A stretch of 64,000 nt of DNA from NCBI RefSeq assembly GCF_007747655.1, contig NZ_CP036274.1:2976001-3040000 (forward strand), given 5' to 3'. The DNA is from Anatilimnocola aggregata. Lineage in GTDB: Bacteria; Planctomycetota; Planctomycetia; Pirellulales; Pirellulaceae. Both the position numbers and the translations under genes were made by a program. Position 1 is the first letter of the stretch; every line of letters starts with the position of its first letter. The notes beneath the pieces are model-generated. The model ran no database searches. It was not told the origin of the DNA and was given only the letters and a program-made list of their open reading frames with translations. Shown piece after piece: positions 54,272 through 63,407 of the stretch.

Positions 54272-54493
54272 ATGGTCGCCACGACAAATAACAACACGCT
54301 CGATTGCTCGGCCGGGGACAATGCCTCCGATTACGAAGCAGCGGCGAACTACTGTGTCGCCTGGCGGCTCCGATCGACCAGTACCTGGAATCGCGAGTTG
54401 TTCGCTAACCGCTTTGAGGCTCATCGTCGCTATTTGCAAGTGATGACTCGGGCCAGCGAAGTTTGCTTGTATGTTCCCAGCAACAGTCCCTGA
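54272..54493 (+). CDS. Small hypothetical protein (uncertain gene)
   Basis: A 73-residue frame with natural-looking composition in its second half (AAANYCVAWRLRSTSTWNRE, ANRFEAHRRYLQVMTRASEV). AGGA lies about 12 bases before the ATG. There is no known domain. A competing frame (54252-54443) overlaps it and is less protein-like. It lies between a divergent toroid-domain gene and a cluster of palindromes, so it may be spurious. Confidence 0.35.
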   Translation: MVATTNNNTLDCSAGDNASDYEAAANYCVAWRLRSTSTWNRELFANRFEAHRRYLQVMTRASEVCLYVPSNSP

Positions 54494-54545
54494 CAGGAAC
54501 GTTGCGATCAGAGTGGCAATTGGAAGATTGCCGGAAGCGCCGGCC

Positions 54546-54695
54546 AGCCCGCGGCGTCAGTAAGAGAGAACCACGCACGACTTGATTTCGCACCGGCCGA
54601 ATTGCAGAGCAAAACACTGCCCAGCCAACTCTGCGAACCGGTCGGTTGAACATCAACACCGCGCTGGCCGAACTCTCTTACTGACACTGCGGGCT
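54546..54695. repeat. Palindromic repeat with 23-base arms
   Basis: The arms 54546-54568 and 54673-54695 are inverted repeats matching at 21 of 23 (CTCTCTTACTGAC core). The 104-base centre contains further partial inverted repeats (around CCGGCCGAATTGCAGAG). It is followed at once by a second hairpin element at 54719-54777. Confidence 0.7.
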
Positions 54696-54718
54696 ACGGT
54701 GTTTCTTGGCGGTCACTC

Positions 54719-54777
54719 GTGGGATAGGCATCCTTGCCTGTCAGAACTCAAAATCACAGGCAAGATGCCTATGCCAC
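54719..54777. repeat. Palindromic repeat with 22-23-base arms (GGCATCTTGCCTGT type)
   Basis: The arms are 54719-54741 and 54756-54777, with core GATAGGCATCCTTGCCTGT and its near-complement ACAGGCAAGATGCCTATGCC. The loop is 14 bases. It lies downstream of the HMA lipoprotein gene (minus strand) and could act as its transcript end. Confidence 0.75.
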
Positions 54778-54800
54778 GGAAGCCAATTCTGTAAGACAAG

Positions 54801-55133
54801 CTAATTCAACCGTTCCCAGCCGGCGATCTTGTCGCTGCTCTTGGCAAGTTCGTCGAGCTTGGCTTTGATGTCGTCGGCGGACTTGGTCGACCAGAACGAG
54901 CACTCGTGCTTGACGGGATCGGTCACAATGTTCGAAACGCCGTCGACCTTCACGAGGGTGTCTTTCACTTCTTCGGCACAACCGCCGCACACCATTCCTG
55001 GCAGCTTGAGCTTCACCAACGTCGTGCCGGCTGGAGGAGGAGTTTCAACCGCCGTAGTGCTGGTGGAAGTCATGCAGCCGGAAAAGGCCAGGGCAATGAA
55101 CGCGACGCAGATAGCTGTCAGAACAGACTTCAT
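54801..55133 (-). CDS. HMA-domain lipoprotein (periplasmic metal binding)
   Basis: A 110-residue lipoprotein: a signal peptide with lipobox FSGC (Cys near 20), then a single heavy-metal-associated domain with the CxxC motif in KLPGMVCGGCAEEVKDTL and the VDGVSNIVTDPVKHECSFW strand region. It is probably a copper- or zinc-binding protein held at the periplasmic face. I chose the ATG at 55133 because the lipobox is then at the right distance. It is on the same strand as the DUF1559 gene upstream (about 115-base gap) and may be separately transcribed. Confidence 0.85.
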   Translation of the reverse strand: MKSVLTAICVAFIALAFSGCMTSTSTTAVETPPPAGTTLVKLKLPGMVCGGCAEEVKDTLVKVDGVSNIVTDPVKHECSFWSTKSADDIKAKLDELAKSSDKIAGWERLN

Positions 55134-55248
55134 GACCTTGAACTCCAAACAAAAACCGAGAATCGTCCGCCACTGCGATTGGCTGGGAAACAGCACTTCT
55201 ATTGTAGTCGGTCAGGGCCGATTTCGGCCAGTGGCGTAACGGACCGCT

Positions 55249-56088
55249 TTAGGGCGAAATGTCTCCGCCGTCGAGGGTGGCGAGCGCGACAAGTTCGTTA
55301 AAGTTGATCGAGTAACTAACGAACCGAACGGAGCCATCGGCGAGGCCGAACACGGTGCCGCCGGTGTGATAACTCCAAAACTTATTCAAGTTGCTGGCGA
55401 CGAGTTCGTCATCGGTCCCCTTCGAAATCCCGAGCGACATGCTGAGGAAAGCGTCCTGGTCGTTCTCGCCGCAGAGGGCCCAACCCCAGCGTAAACTGCG
55501 TGGCACTGCCCGTTCGCCAATGATGGCGGTGTTCGACAGCCCATCGGTAAAGTGCTGAAACCTCGTCTCGCTGAATTTGAAGAGCGCGCCGTCGTACGAA
55601 GTTGCCAACTTGCCGCCGCTGACCCCCATGTAGTTGGTGGGCATGTAGTTCGCCCCCATGTGATTCAAGAAAGGCTTTTTCGCATTGGGGTCGCTGGGGC
55701 AGTGATAGAGCGGCACCGACTTCTCGCTCGGATTGTTCGGCCCCGCTTCGTAGGCTGCCTGATAGCAGGAGGGGTACTGATAGTTAATCTTGGCGTGCAG
55801 GTTACCTTGCTCGATGTTCGGCAAGAGCGACGAGCGCCAGAGGTAAGTGTGCTTGGTCGTGAGGACCGGCTTGTACGCGCCCGAGGGAAGCGCGAGATGC
55901 GAATCGTGATAGGTGTGAAGTGCGAGCACCCATTGCTTTTGATGGTTCGTGCATTGAATGCGCCGCGCTGCTTCGCGCGCAGCTTGGACCGCCGGCAGGA
56001 GCAGCGCCATGAGTGTGCCAATAATGGCAATCACGACGAGCAATTCCACCAGGGTGAAAGCGCGGCGATGGGAAACCAGGTTATGCAT
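55249..56088 (-). CDS. DUF1559 domain protein with type IV pilin-like N-terminus, second copy
   Basis: A 279-residue DUF1559 family protein: prepilin motif [17 protein letters not shown] near residue 8, [14 protein letters not shown], and the C-terminal H-X-DG-type signature YHTGGTVFGLADGSVRFVS. It is the second copy in this window; the first (20810-21748) differs in length and sequence. It follows a small lipoprotein gene by 6 bases on the same strand, the classic DUF1559-lipoprotein pair as an operon. It is exported and probably surface-linked; its role is unknown. Confidence 0.93.
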   Translation of the reverse strand: MHNLVSHRRAFTLVELLVVIAIIGTLMALLLPAVQAAREAARRIQCTNHQKQWVLALHTYHDSHLALPSGAYKPVLTTKHTYLWRSSLLPNIEQGNLHAKINYQYPSCYQAAYEAGPNNPSEKSVPLYHCPSDPNAKKPFLNHMGANYMPTNYMGVSGGKLATSYDGALFKFSETRFQHFTDGLSNTAIIGERAVPRSLRWGWALCGENDQDAFLSMSLGISKGTDDELVASNLNKFWSYHTGGTVFGLADGSVRFVSYSINFNELVALATLDGGDISP

Positions 56089-56094
56089 GCAAAA

Positions 56095-56559
56095 CTAAGG
56101 TTGAGTCTCGGGGACGATTAGATCGAGTTGCAATGAACCACTCGCAGGAACTTCCACCGCAATGGTCGGCGGTGCCGGCGCGGGGTTCAGTGTTCGCGTG
56201 GTCAATTGCGGAACTTTGTCGACGGCTTGCGGCAAGTGTTTGAGCAGCAGCGGAGCGAAGCCGGTGGAGGGAGTATCGAGCAGGAACACCACTTCGTACG
56301 TTCCCGGCACGGGACCGTTCTCGGTGGTGAAGCGGTAACTATTGTTTGTGACGTCGGTGGTGACCGCCGGACCACTTGTCTCGGCGGTTGGTTGAAAGGT
56401 GACTGCCAGGACCGCGCGCGAACTGGTGATGTTGCCGAAGATCGGCCGGCGAGACGCTTCGGAACTACAACTCGCGGTTAGCAACGCCAGCATTAGTAGT
56501 GCGCAGCAGCGAACCGCTCGTAGCCAGCGATTGTCGTTGGAGGACCGTGGGAACATCAT
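56095..56559 (-). CDS. Small lipoprotein, partner of the DUF1559 protein
   Basis: A 154-residue lipoprotein: signal sequence with lipobox LTASC (about residue 31), then a beta-rich mature domain (AVLAVTFQPTAETSGPAV, PGTYEVVFLLDTPSTG, TIAVEVPASGSLQLDLIVP), similar in style to the carboxypeptidase-regulatory-like lipoproteins beside DUF1559 genes. It is the first gene of the operon with DUF1559 (6-base gap). No enzymatic motif was found. Confidence 0.75.
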   Translation of the reverse strand: MMFPRSSNDNRWLRAVRCCALLMLALLTASCSSEASRRPIFGNITSSRAVLAVTFQPTAETSGPAVTTDVTNNSYRFTTENGPVPGTYEVVFLLDTPSTGFAPLLLKHLPQAVDKVPQLTTRTLNPAPAPPTIAVEVPASGSLQLDLIVPETQP

Positions 56560-56642
56560 TGCCAGACGCGGACGGAGTTGGATCGGTTACAGGGGTTTTG
56601 CCACCCTCCTACCACCCTAGCTTCCAATTCCGTTCTTGGCGA

Positions 56643-59600
56643 TCATTCGGCAACAAATCGTTCCTGGGCGAGAGAGCGAATTTCCTTCAAATCCAGCTTT
56701 CCCGTCCCCAAAATCGGTAGTTCTGGTACTTCCAGAAAACTGTCCGCCGACGGGATGAACAGATTCGGCAGCCCGGCTTCGGTCAGTCCCTTGCGCAACT
56801 CGTCGACCGATTTGTCCAGCTTCAAGTGGAGTACGATCAGTCGTTCTCCCTTTTTCGAATCGGGAATGGCAGTCACTACGGCGGGCTGCTTTTCGTGTTC
56901 GCCACCAATAATGGCGAAGAGGGTTTCTTCGATCTTGATATGCGGCACCATTTCGCCGCCGATCTTGCTGAAGCGGCTTTCGCGACCGGTGATAAAGATG
57001 AAGCCATCGTCATCGATGTATGCGACATCGCCGGTTTGATACCAGCCGTCCTTGATTACCTGGCTGGTCAGTTCGGGTTGATCCAAATAGCCCTGCATGA
57101 CATTGGGCCCGGTGATCCACAGCATGCCCGACTTGTTCGCCGCCAAGACTTTGCCGGTATCGAGGTCGGTAATCTTGGCAGAAACGCCGGGGACTGTTCG
57201 GCCCACCGAACCTTCTTTGCGATCGACCTGAAAATTGCCGACTGAGCGCGAAGGCGGAATGTTCACCGAGACCAGTGGCGAGAGTTCTGTTGTGCCGTAA
57301 CCTTCGACGGGACGCACGCCAAACCGCTCTTCGAAGCCTTGGATCAGATCTTGGGGGAGTTTTTCGGCACCAGCTACGACGACGTCGAGCGTCTTGAAAT
57401 CTTCGGGCTCAATGCGCCGCAAGTAGGAACGCAAGAAGGTTGGGGTGCTGAGCAGCAGCGTTCCGCCTTGGCGCTTGACGAGCTTGGCGACCATCTTGGC
57501 TTCGAGCGGGCTGTAATGCCAGGCACCTTTGATGTTCAGGGCCGCTGGGCCCCACATGGTGACCGTGTAACCGAAAGAATGAAAGAACGGCAGAATGCCG
57601 ATCAGCACATCGCTGGGCTTGAGCTTCACGACTTGATCAATGGCGTCGACATTGGTTCCCACGTTGCCGTAAGAGAGCATCACCCCCTTTGGAGTACCCG
57701 TCGAACCCGAGGTGAAGATGATCGTGACAATGTCGTCGCTCTTCACTTTATTCAAGCCCAGCGACCACTCGACGCAGCTGGCGGGCAAGACATAGGTCTG
57801 CAGGGCTGCGATGGCTTTATCGGCCGCCGTTGGTTTGTCTTTGAGCGTTTCGAGTTCGATGATTTCGGCATCGAGCTTGAATTCCATTTTCTCCATGAAC
57901 CGCCGGCTGGTGAGCACGTGCTTGATGCCCGCCTGCTTGATGCACGCGTTCATCACATCGGGCGAGACGGTGTAGTTCAAGTTGACCGAAACGCGTTTAT
58001 CTAAGGCCAAGGCCATGTTGGCCAGAAACCCAGGAACCGATGGTGGTAGGAGCACGCCCACGCACTTTTCATCGGGCTTGATGACGTGCCTGCGGAGCAG
58101 GCGGCGCAGAATCAGGGCGCGGAGCAGGGTATCTGCGCCGGTCATGTCTGCCCCCATCGAGTCGGCAACCTTAGATTGCTTGAGGCGTTCCTTGCAACGG
58201 CGAATGAACAAACGCGGGAGTGGCAGCATCGATTGCACGCTTTTCTTCACGGCGACTGCCCCCAGGTCGAGCACGGCCTGACGAATCTTGTGGATGTCGT
58301 CGGGCTCGGTGACCGCAGGGCCAAAATGAATAGACAAAGGATACGGAATTCGCTTGGGCCATTTCCAGAAGAACTTGTTTCCCTCAAAGCTGAAAATGCT
58401 TCCCCACAAACCTTCAAAATAGACCGGTACCACGGGGGCGGTGGTCCCTTCGAGGATTTTCATCATGCCGGGGCGAAAGGCTTGCACCTGGCCTGAACGC
58501 GTGAGGCCGCCCTCGGCAAAAATACAGACGAGTTCGCCATCGTTGAGCGCCTGGCGAGCAGTTTTGAAGGCTGTGACCACCATCTTCGGCTTCGCCGGAT
58601 TGATCGGAATCACACCGAACATATTGGCCAGCCATTTGAGCCAGTGATTCTCAATGTTCGACGACAGGGCGACCATGCGGATAGGTCGCGAACTGGCCAG
58701 CAGCAGCAAGATGCCGTCGACCCACGTAATGTGATTCGGTACGAGGAGAGCGCCCCCTTCGCGGGGCAGGTTTTCGCGACCATACACGCGCATGCGGTAG
58801 ATCGTCATGCTTAGCAGCCACACGAAAAATCGAAGCGAGGCCTGGGGAATTAGCCAGACGATGTAAACAAACACTGGCAGGGTGAATAAACCGGCCAGCA
58901 AAAAGATCTGCTGCGAAGTGAAAAGAGGTTGCAGCGCTGCAATGGCTGGATCGCTCGATTTCCAGAACGGTAATCGCAGGGTGGCAAACAGCACCGAAGC
59001 AAGCAAGATTCCGGAGAAGGTGAGAAAATTGCTCGCGGCCAGGATCGAGCCACGCTTATCGCGCGGGCTCCGCTGCTGCAGATAGCTTTCGAGCGGCACA
59101 TCGAACAGCCCGGCACTGGTGCCCAGAAAGCAGAGCAGGGCACAGGCCCAGACCAATCCGCCGGGAATGTTGCTCCCCGCCTCGAAGATGTGACCCGGAA
59201 CGGTGAAGAGTAAGATCGATCCGATCGCCATCCCCAACGCACCGAGCGGGAGCAAACCAAGTTCGACATGATCGCCCGACCAGATGCCAGCGAGCACACT
59301 CCCCACGCATACTCCGGCGATGAGGGCAATGAGCAGCGGCACCTTCGCGGTCTCTGTGGTGCCACCACCTTCCGTCGCCAGTTGGTCGATGTTGAGTTGT
59401 GCGAGAGAGCCAATCGAGAAGAAAAACAGAATGCCCAGTGCCACGCGAAATAATGCCGGTTGATTCCACAGGAGTTGCAAATCGCGAAACGTCTGGGCGG
59501 GAAACGACCAGGGGAATTTTAAGTTTGGATTGGCGGCTGCAATCTTCGGTATGAGCAGTGAGGTAAGGGTGCCGACAACGGCAGTGCCCACTAGCACGGC

Positions 59601-60248
59601 AGCGGTCAATTCCCAATGCTCGAGGCCTTTTGGCTTTGTCCAATCGGCCAGCATGCTTCCCACGACCATGCCCACGACAGTTGCAAACACCCCCGCGAGG
59701 GCAAACAGGCCATTGGCGAGCGAGAGCCACTTGGGATGAAGCGTTTCGGGCAGCGCGCCCGAGCGAGCAGGCGAAAAGAGCGCGCTTTGGCCGCCCATCA
59801 GCGTGAGTGCTGCAAACAACAGGAGCAATGTCGTGTTGCTGGCGACTTGCTCGCCACTGAGGATGGCAGCGACTCCGAGAGCCATGAGCAGGATCTCGGC
59901 AATTTTGCAGCCGATAATTACCGATCGCTTACTGAAGCGATCGGCCAAATAGCCCGCGGGAGCGGCCAAGAAGAGAAACGGCATGACGATGCAGGCCGTG
60001 CCGGCCATTAAGATCGTGCCGACCGTCAATAGCAGGCTGACATCACCTTTCAAGACATAATCTTTACCAATACCAATCACCAGCCAGCGAAAGATATTGT
60101 CGTTGGCTGCGGTGAGGAACTGAGTCGCCACGAGGCCAAAAAACCCGAGCGACCAGATTGAGGCATCGCCAGTGGGAGTGGTTTCGACCGGCGCATCTGC
60201 CCGCGTCGACGGCGGACTCGCATTGTGTGATTCGTCGGTGTCAACCAT
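56643..60248 (-). CDS. MFS transporter - acyltransferase - acyl-ACP ligase fusion (LplT-Aas-like)
   Basis: A 1,201-residue three-part protein. Residues about 35-430 are an MFS transporter (12 helices; ATQFLTAANDNIFRWLVIGIG) like the lysophospholipid flippase LplT. Next is a PlsC-type acyltransferase with NHITWVD (H506-x4-D511) and a following FAEGGLTRSG block. Last is an AMP-binding acyl-ligase with TSGSTGTPKG (846-855), GYGTTELSPLVSVN, YQTGDVAYID and GRESRFSKIGGE. In E. coli LplT and Aas are separate proteins that flip and re-acylate lysophospholipids at the inner membrane. I chose the ATG at 60248; the open frame upstream overlaps the divergent gene. It is monocistronic and divergent from a GTPase gene. 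Confidence 0.93.
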   Translation of the reverse strand: MVDTDESHNASPPSTRADAPVETTPTGDASIWSLGFFGLVATQFLTAANDNIFRWLVIGIGKDYVLKGDVSLLLTVGTILMAGTACIVMPFLFLAAPAGYLADRFSKRSVIIGCKIAEILLMALGVAAILSGEQVASNTTLLLLFAALTLMGGQSALFSPARSGALPETLHPKWLSLANGLFALAGVFATVVGMVVGSMLADWTKPKGLEHWELTAAVLVGTAVVGTLTSLLIPKIAAANPNLKFPWSFPAQTFRDLQLLWNQPALFRVALGILFFFSIGSLAQLNIDQLATEGGGTTETAKVPLLIALIAGVCVGSVLAGIWSGDHVELGLLPLGALGMAIGSILLFTVPGHIFEAGSNIPGGLVWACALLCFLGTSAGLFDVPLESYLQQRSPRDKRGSILAASNFLTFSGILLASVLFATLRLPFWKSSDPAIAALQPLFTSQQIFLLAGLFTLPVFVYIVWLIPQASLRFFVWLLSMTIYRMRVYGRENLPREGGALLVPNHITWVDGILLLLASSRPIRMVALSSNIENHWLKWLANMFGVIPINPAKPKMVVTAFKTARQALNDGELVCIFAEGGLTRSGQVQAFRPGMMKILEGTTAPVVPVYFEGLWGSIFSFEGNKFFWKWPKRIPYPLSIHFGPAVTEPDDIHKIRQAVLDLGAVAVKKSVQSMLPLPRLFIRRCKERLKQSKVADSMGADMTGADTLLRALILRRLLRRHVIKPDEKCVGVLLPPSVPGFLANMALALDKRVSVNLNYTVSPDVMNACIKQAGIKHVLTSRRFMEKMEFKLDAEIIELETLKDKPTAADKAIAALQTYVLPASCVEWSLGLNKVKSDDIVTIIFTSGSTGTPKGVMLSYGNVGTNVDAIDQVVKLKPSDVLIGILPFFHSFGYTVTMWGPAALNIKGAWHYSPLEAKMVAKLVKRQGGTLLLSTPTFLRSYLRRIEPEDFKTLDVVVAGAEKLPQDLIQGFEERFGVRPVEGYGTTELSPLVSVNIPPSRSVGNFQVDRKEGSVGRTVPGVSAKITDLDTGKVLAANKSGMLWITGPNVMQGYLDQPELTSQVIKDGWYQTGDVAYIDDDGFIFITGRESRFSKIGGEMVPHIKIEETLFAIIGGEHEKQPAVVTAIPDSKKGERLIVLHLKLDKSVDELRKGLTEAGLPNLFIPSADSFLEVPELPILGTGKLDLKEIRSLAQERFVAE

Positions 60249-60365
60249 GATAAAACGTGGCCAGTTCCTCAGCAGGCTGCAGTGCTTAATTTTTGTACCC
60301 CGGTAAGGTAGGGTTGTCGCCGGACTGCCGCAAGGTTGAGTTGTCTCGTTTGACCGATAGTTGCC

Positions 60366-61922
60366 ATGAAATCTCCCTCTCTTACCGACAAACTGCTCCT
60401 GGTCGTGGCTTTGGCCATCGTCGGTGCCCTGTTGGTCTATATTCCGCCGCGCTTGCTCGACCAATACGACCGCATTAAAGACCTCGGCCCACCGTTCACG
60501 TATCTCTACTTTGCCCTGGTCGGCAGTGGTGCGGCAATTCTAATCGGCCTGTGTGGCTACATGATCTGGCGAGTCTGGCTGAATACTCGCGATAAGCGAA
60601 AAAAGACGGAGCGCCGGGCTAAGAATCCCAGCGAACTCTCGGCGGCTGAAAAACAGCAGGAGCTGGTCGATAATCTGGCCTCAGTCGATCAGTTGCAGAG
60701 TGATTCTGGGGTCAAACCAGAACTGAAAAAAGAACTTACCGGCCTGCGTGAGAAGGTCGAGGAGAAGCAACAAGCTCAGCGGCTGGAGATCGTCGCCTTC
60801 GGCACCATCTCCAGCGGCAAGAGTTCGCTGATGAACGCACTGGCCGGCCGCGATGTCTTTCAGACCGATCCGCGCGGTGGAACGACATTGCAACGTCAGC
60901 AAGTTCCCTGGCCAGGCAACGATCAGGTGCTGCTTGTCGATACTCCCGGCCTGGGCGAAATCGATGGCTCGGAGCGGTTGGCTGTGGCAGCCGAATCGGC
61001 CCGTGATGCAGATCTGGTGCTGCTCGTGGTCGATGGTCCGCTGCGCGATAGCGAGTTCACCCTGCTGCAAAAACTGGGCGACATGGAAAAGCGAGTCGTT
61101 GTTTGCCTGAACAAACAAGACTGGTACGCAGCTGATGACCAGCCCAAGTTAATGGGGCAGATTACCGAACAACTGAACGGAATCGTCGAGCCAAATCATA
61201 TTGTGGCCGTTCGTGCGCAAGCCTCACAGCGCTCGCGCGTGCTCGTCCATGCCGATGGCAGCGAAGCTGAGTCGATGATTACCGTACCGCCCGAGATCGG
61301 TCCGCTGGCCGAGCAGATGCTGCGGATGGTGCGGCGCGATGGTCGCGACTTGCTCCTGGCGAACTTGCTCCTGCAATCGCGCGGGCTGGTCGATCATGCC
61401 AAGGCGAAAGTAAAGGCAGCCCTCGATGCCCGCGCTTGGGAAATTGTCGATACCTACACCTGGGCTGCCGGCGGCGCTGCTGCAGTCAGCCCGATGGTGC
61501 TGGACGTCATTATTGGCAGCGGCATCACTGCCAAGATGGTCGTCGATCTGGCCAAGGTCTATCGCCAGCCCATCGATACTAGCATCGCCATGAACCTGCT
61601 CGCGCAGCTGGGCAAGAACCTGGTCGCCATTCTCGGTGTGAATGCAGCTGCCCCGGCCATCGCCGCTGGCATCGCGGGCTTGCTGAAGACAATTCCGCTC
61701 GCGGGAAGCATCGCGGGTGGTGCGTTGCAAGGGCTGACGCAGGCGCTAGTCACACGCTGGATCGGCGGCGTGTTTATCGGTTACTTTCAGGCCGATATGC
61801 AGCAACCCAAAGAGGGACTCGCTAATCTCGCCTTGCAAGAATGGCGGCGGGTTACCGCTCCCGCCGAGTTGATTAAGTTCGTCCAGACCGCCCGAGACAA
61901 GCTGATGAACACGCCTAAGTAG
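60366..61922 (+). CDS. Membrane-anchored GTPase, YcjF/DUF697-like, paralogue 1
   Basis: A 518-residue TRAFAC-type GTPase. Two N-terminal transmembrane helices (about 8-28 and 46-70) precede a charged linker. The G-domain has P-loop GTISSGKSS (146-154), G2 Thr in GGTTLQ (about 173), G3 DTPG (192-195) and G4 NKQD (249-252). A C-terminal hydrophobic DUF697-like domain (about 365-480, GGAAAVSPMVLDVIIGSGIT) follows. The layout is like YcjF-type and dynamin-like membrane GTPases, which act on membrane or envelope processes; the role is unknown. A related, shorter gene follows after a palindromic repeat. Confidence 0.85.
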   Translation: MKSPSLTDKLLLVVALAIVGALLVYIPPRLLDQYDRIKDLGPPFTYLYFALVGSGAAILIGLCGYMIWRVWLNTRDKRKKTERRAKNPSELSAAEKQQELVDNLASVDQLQSDSGVKPELKKELTGLREKVEEKQQAQRLEIVAFGTISSGKSSLMNALAGRDVFQTDPRGGTTLQRQQVPWPGNDQVLLVDTPGLGEIDGSERLAVAAESARDADLVLLVVDGPLRDSEFTLLQKLGDMEKRVVVCLNKQDWYAADDQPKLMGQITEQLNGIVEPNHIVAVRAQASQRSRVLVHADGSEAESMITVPPEIGPLAEQMLRMVRRDGRDLLLANLLLQSRGLVDHAKAKVKAALDARAWEIVDTYTWAAGGAAAVSPMVLDVIIGSGITAKMVVDLAKVYRQPIDTSIAMNLLAQLGKNLVAILGVNAAAPAIAAGIAGLLKTIPLAGSIAGGALQGLTQALVTRWIGGVFIGYFQADMQQPKEGLANLALQEWRRVTAPAELIKFVQTARDKLMNTPK

Positions 61923-62040
61923 CCCGACGCGTCAGCAAGGAAGAACTGCACAAGAAGTCGCCTGCGACAAGTTATCAGGAAATGACGTTCAACAAGACTC
62001 AGCGGTCAACTAGTTTTCCCCTCGCTGACGCGTCGGGCTA
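61920..62040. repeat. Perfect 17-base inverted repeat (TAGCCCGACGCGTCAGC)
   Basis: The arms 61920-61936 and 62024-62040 are perfect complements; similarity extends a further 10 or so bases into the loop with mismatches. The left arm includes the TAG stop of the first GTPase gene. The loop (about 87 bases) has no ORF. Confidence 0.8.
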
Positions 62041-62076
62041 AGTAATTCAACCTCAACCTTAAACAAGATTCAGCAC

Positions 62077-63393
62077 TTGCCCTCGCAATCCTATAACGAA
62101 GCCCTGAATTCCGTCGAGCAGACGCTGACGAAACTCAAGGGCTGCACCGAAGATGAAAAATCGCGCCTTCGCGGCGAACTCGCCGGCCTGCGCACCATGC
62201 ACGAGAAATTGACGAGTGGCCGCGTCGAAATCGTGATTTTCGGTGAGATTAGCACCGGCAAAAGCGCGCTCATCAACGCACTGGTGGGGAGCAAAGTGTC
62301 GGAAGTCGACGTGCGGGGCGGTTGGACGAAAGAAGTCTGGCACGTTGCTTGGAATGGCGCAGGCTACTCGATCCCCGGCCTGGGCGAATCGCAAGTCGTG
62401 CTGATCGATACGCCCGGCATTAACGAAGTCGGTGGCGGGCCGCGGGGCGAAATGGCCCGCGATGTTGCCCAGCGAGCCGATCTCATTTTGTTCGTTACCG
62501 ATTCGGACCTGAACGAGACCGAGTACACCGCCCTCGTCGAACTGACCACTTTCCACAAGCCGATTCTGCTGATCCTCAACAAGGTCGATCTCTACAGCCG
62601 CGAGCAGCGGAGCCGGCTGATCGAAGTCCTCAACGAACGACTGCGCGACATTCTGCCACCCGACCAGATTGTCACCGCCTCGGCTGATCCGCGCGAGAAG
62701 GAATACATCATTCAGGCGGCAGATGGCAGCGAGCGGAGCGAATGGCGCAAGCCGCTTGCCGATGTGAGCGAAGTCAAAGCCCGCATCCTGCAACTGCTCG
62801 AGAAAGAAGGTCTGGCGCTCATTGCGCTCAATGCCGCCCTCTATGCTTCCGATCAAAGCGACAAAGTCGCAGCGCTGCGGGTGCAACTGCGGAACTCGCG
62901 GGCCGAAAAGATCATCTGGGGCGTCGCGGGCATGAAAGCGGTCGCGGTTGGCTTTAATCCCATTCCCGTCGCCGACGTGCTCGGCGGTTTGGCTTTTGAT
63001 GGGCTGATGATTGTTTACCTCGCCGAGATTTACAACTTGCAGATGTCGACCAAGCACGCGCAAGAATTGGCCAAGGCGATTGGTGCGGCAGCGGGCGGAA
63101 TTACGCTCAGCGTCGCGGCCACGCATGGAGTGACGTGGTTCTTCAAGACGCTTACGCCGTTGTGGGGCACACTCATGACCGCGCTGCCGCAAGGCACTGC
63201 AGCTGGGTACGGCACGTACATCGTCGGCAAGGCAGCCAAGTACTATTTCGAAAATGGCAGTAGTTGGGGGAGTGAAGGCCCCAAGACGGTCGTCACGCGC
63301 ATTATCGACTCGATCGATAAAGACTCCATCATGCAGCAGTTCAAATCCGAGATCGGCAAAAAGCTGCTCGTGAATCGCCACGCGAAAAAGTAG
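62077..63393 (+). CDS. GTPase, YcjF/DUF697-like, paralogue 2
   Basis: A 438-residue paralogue of the preceding GTPase without the N-terminal membrane helices. P-loop GEISTGKSA (56-64), G3 DTPG (111-114) and G4 NKVD (168-171) are intact. The C-terminal part (about 275-400, IIWGVAGMKAVAVGFNPIPV, AIGAAAGGITLSVAAT) is a DUF697-like hydrophobic domain that could dip into the membrane. The start is TTG with no clear ribosome site; translation may depend on the upstream gene. Its pairing with paralogue 1 suggests a hetero-oligomer. The role is unknown. Confidence 0.82.
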   Translation: MPSQSYNEALNSVEQTLTKLKGCTEDEKSRLRGELAGLRTMHEKLTSGRVEIVIFGEISTGKSALINALVGSKVSEVDVRGGWTKEVWHVAWNGAGYSIPGLGESQVVLIDTPGINEVGGGPRGEMARDVAQRADLILFVTDSDLNETEYTALVELTTFHKPILLILNKVDLYSREQRSRLIEVLNERLRDILPPDQIVTASADPREKEYIIQAADGSERSEWRKPLADVSEVKARILQLLEKEGLALIALNAALYASDQSDKVAALRVQLRNSRAEKIIWGVAGMKAVAVGFNPIPVADVLGGLAFDGLMIVYLAEIYNLQMSTKHAQELAKAIGAAAGGITLSVAATHGVTWFFKTLTPLWGTLMTALPQGTAAGYGTYIVGKAAKYYFENGSSWGSEGPKTVVTRIIDSIDKDSIMQQFKSEIGKKLLVNRHAKK

Positions 63394-63407
63394 TTGGCCT
63401 ACTGAGC

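Noticed and set aside
62059-63381. 440-codon open frame on the minus strand
   Set aside because: It is antisense to the second GTPase gene, which has all G motifs.
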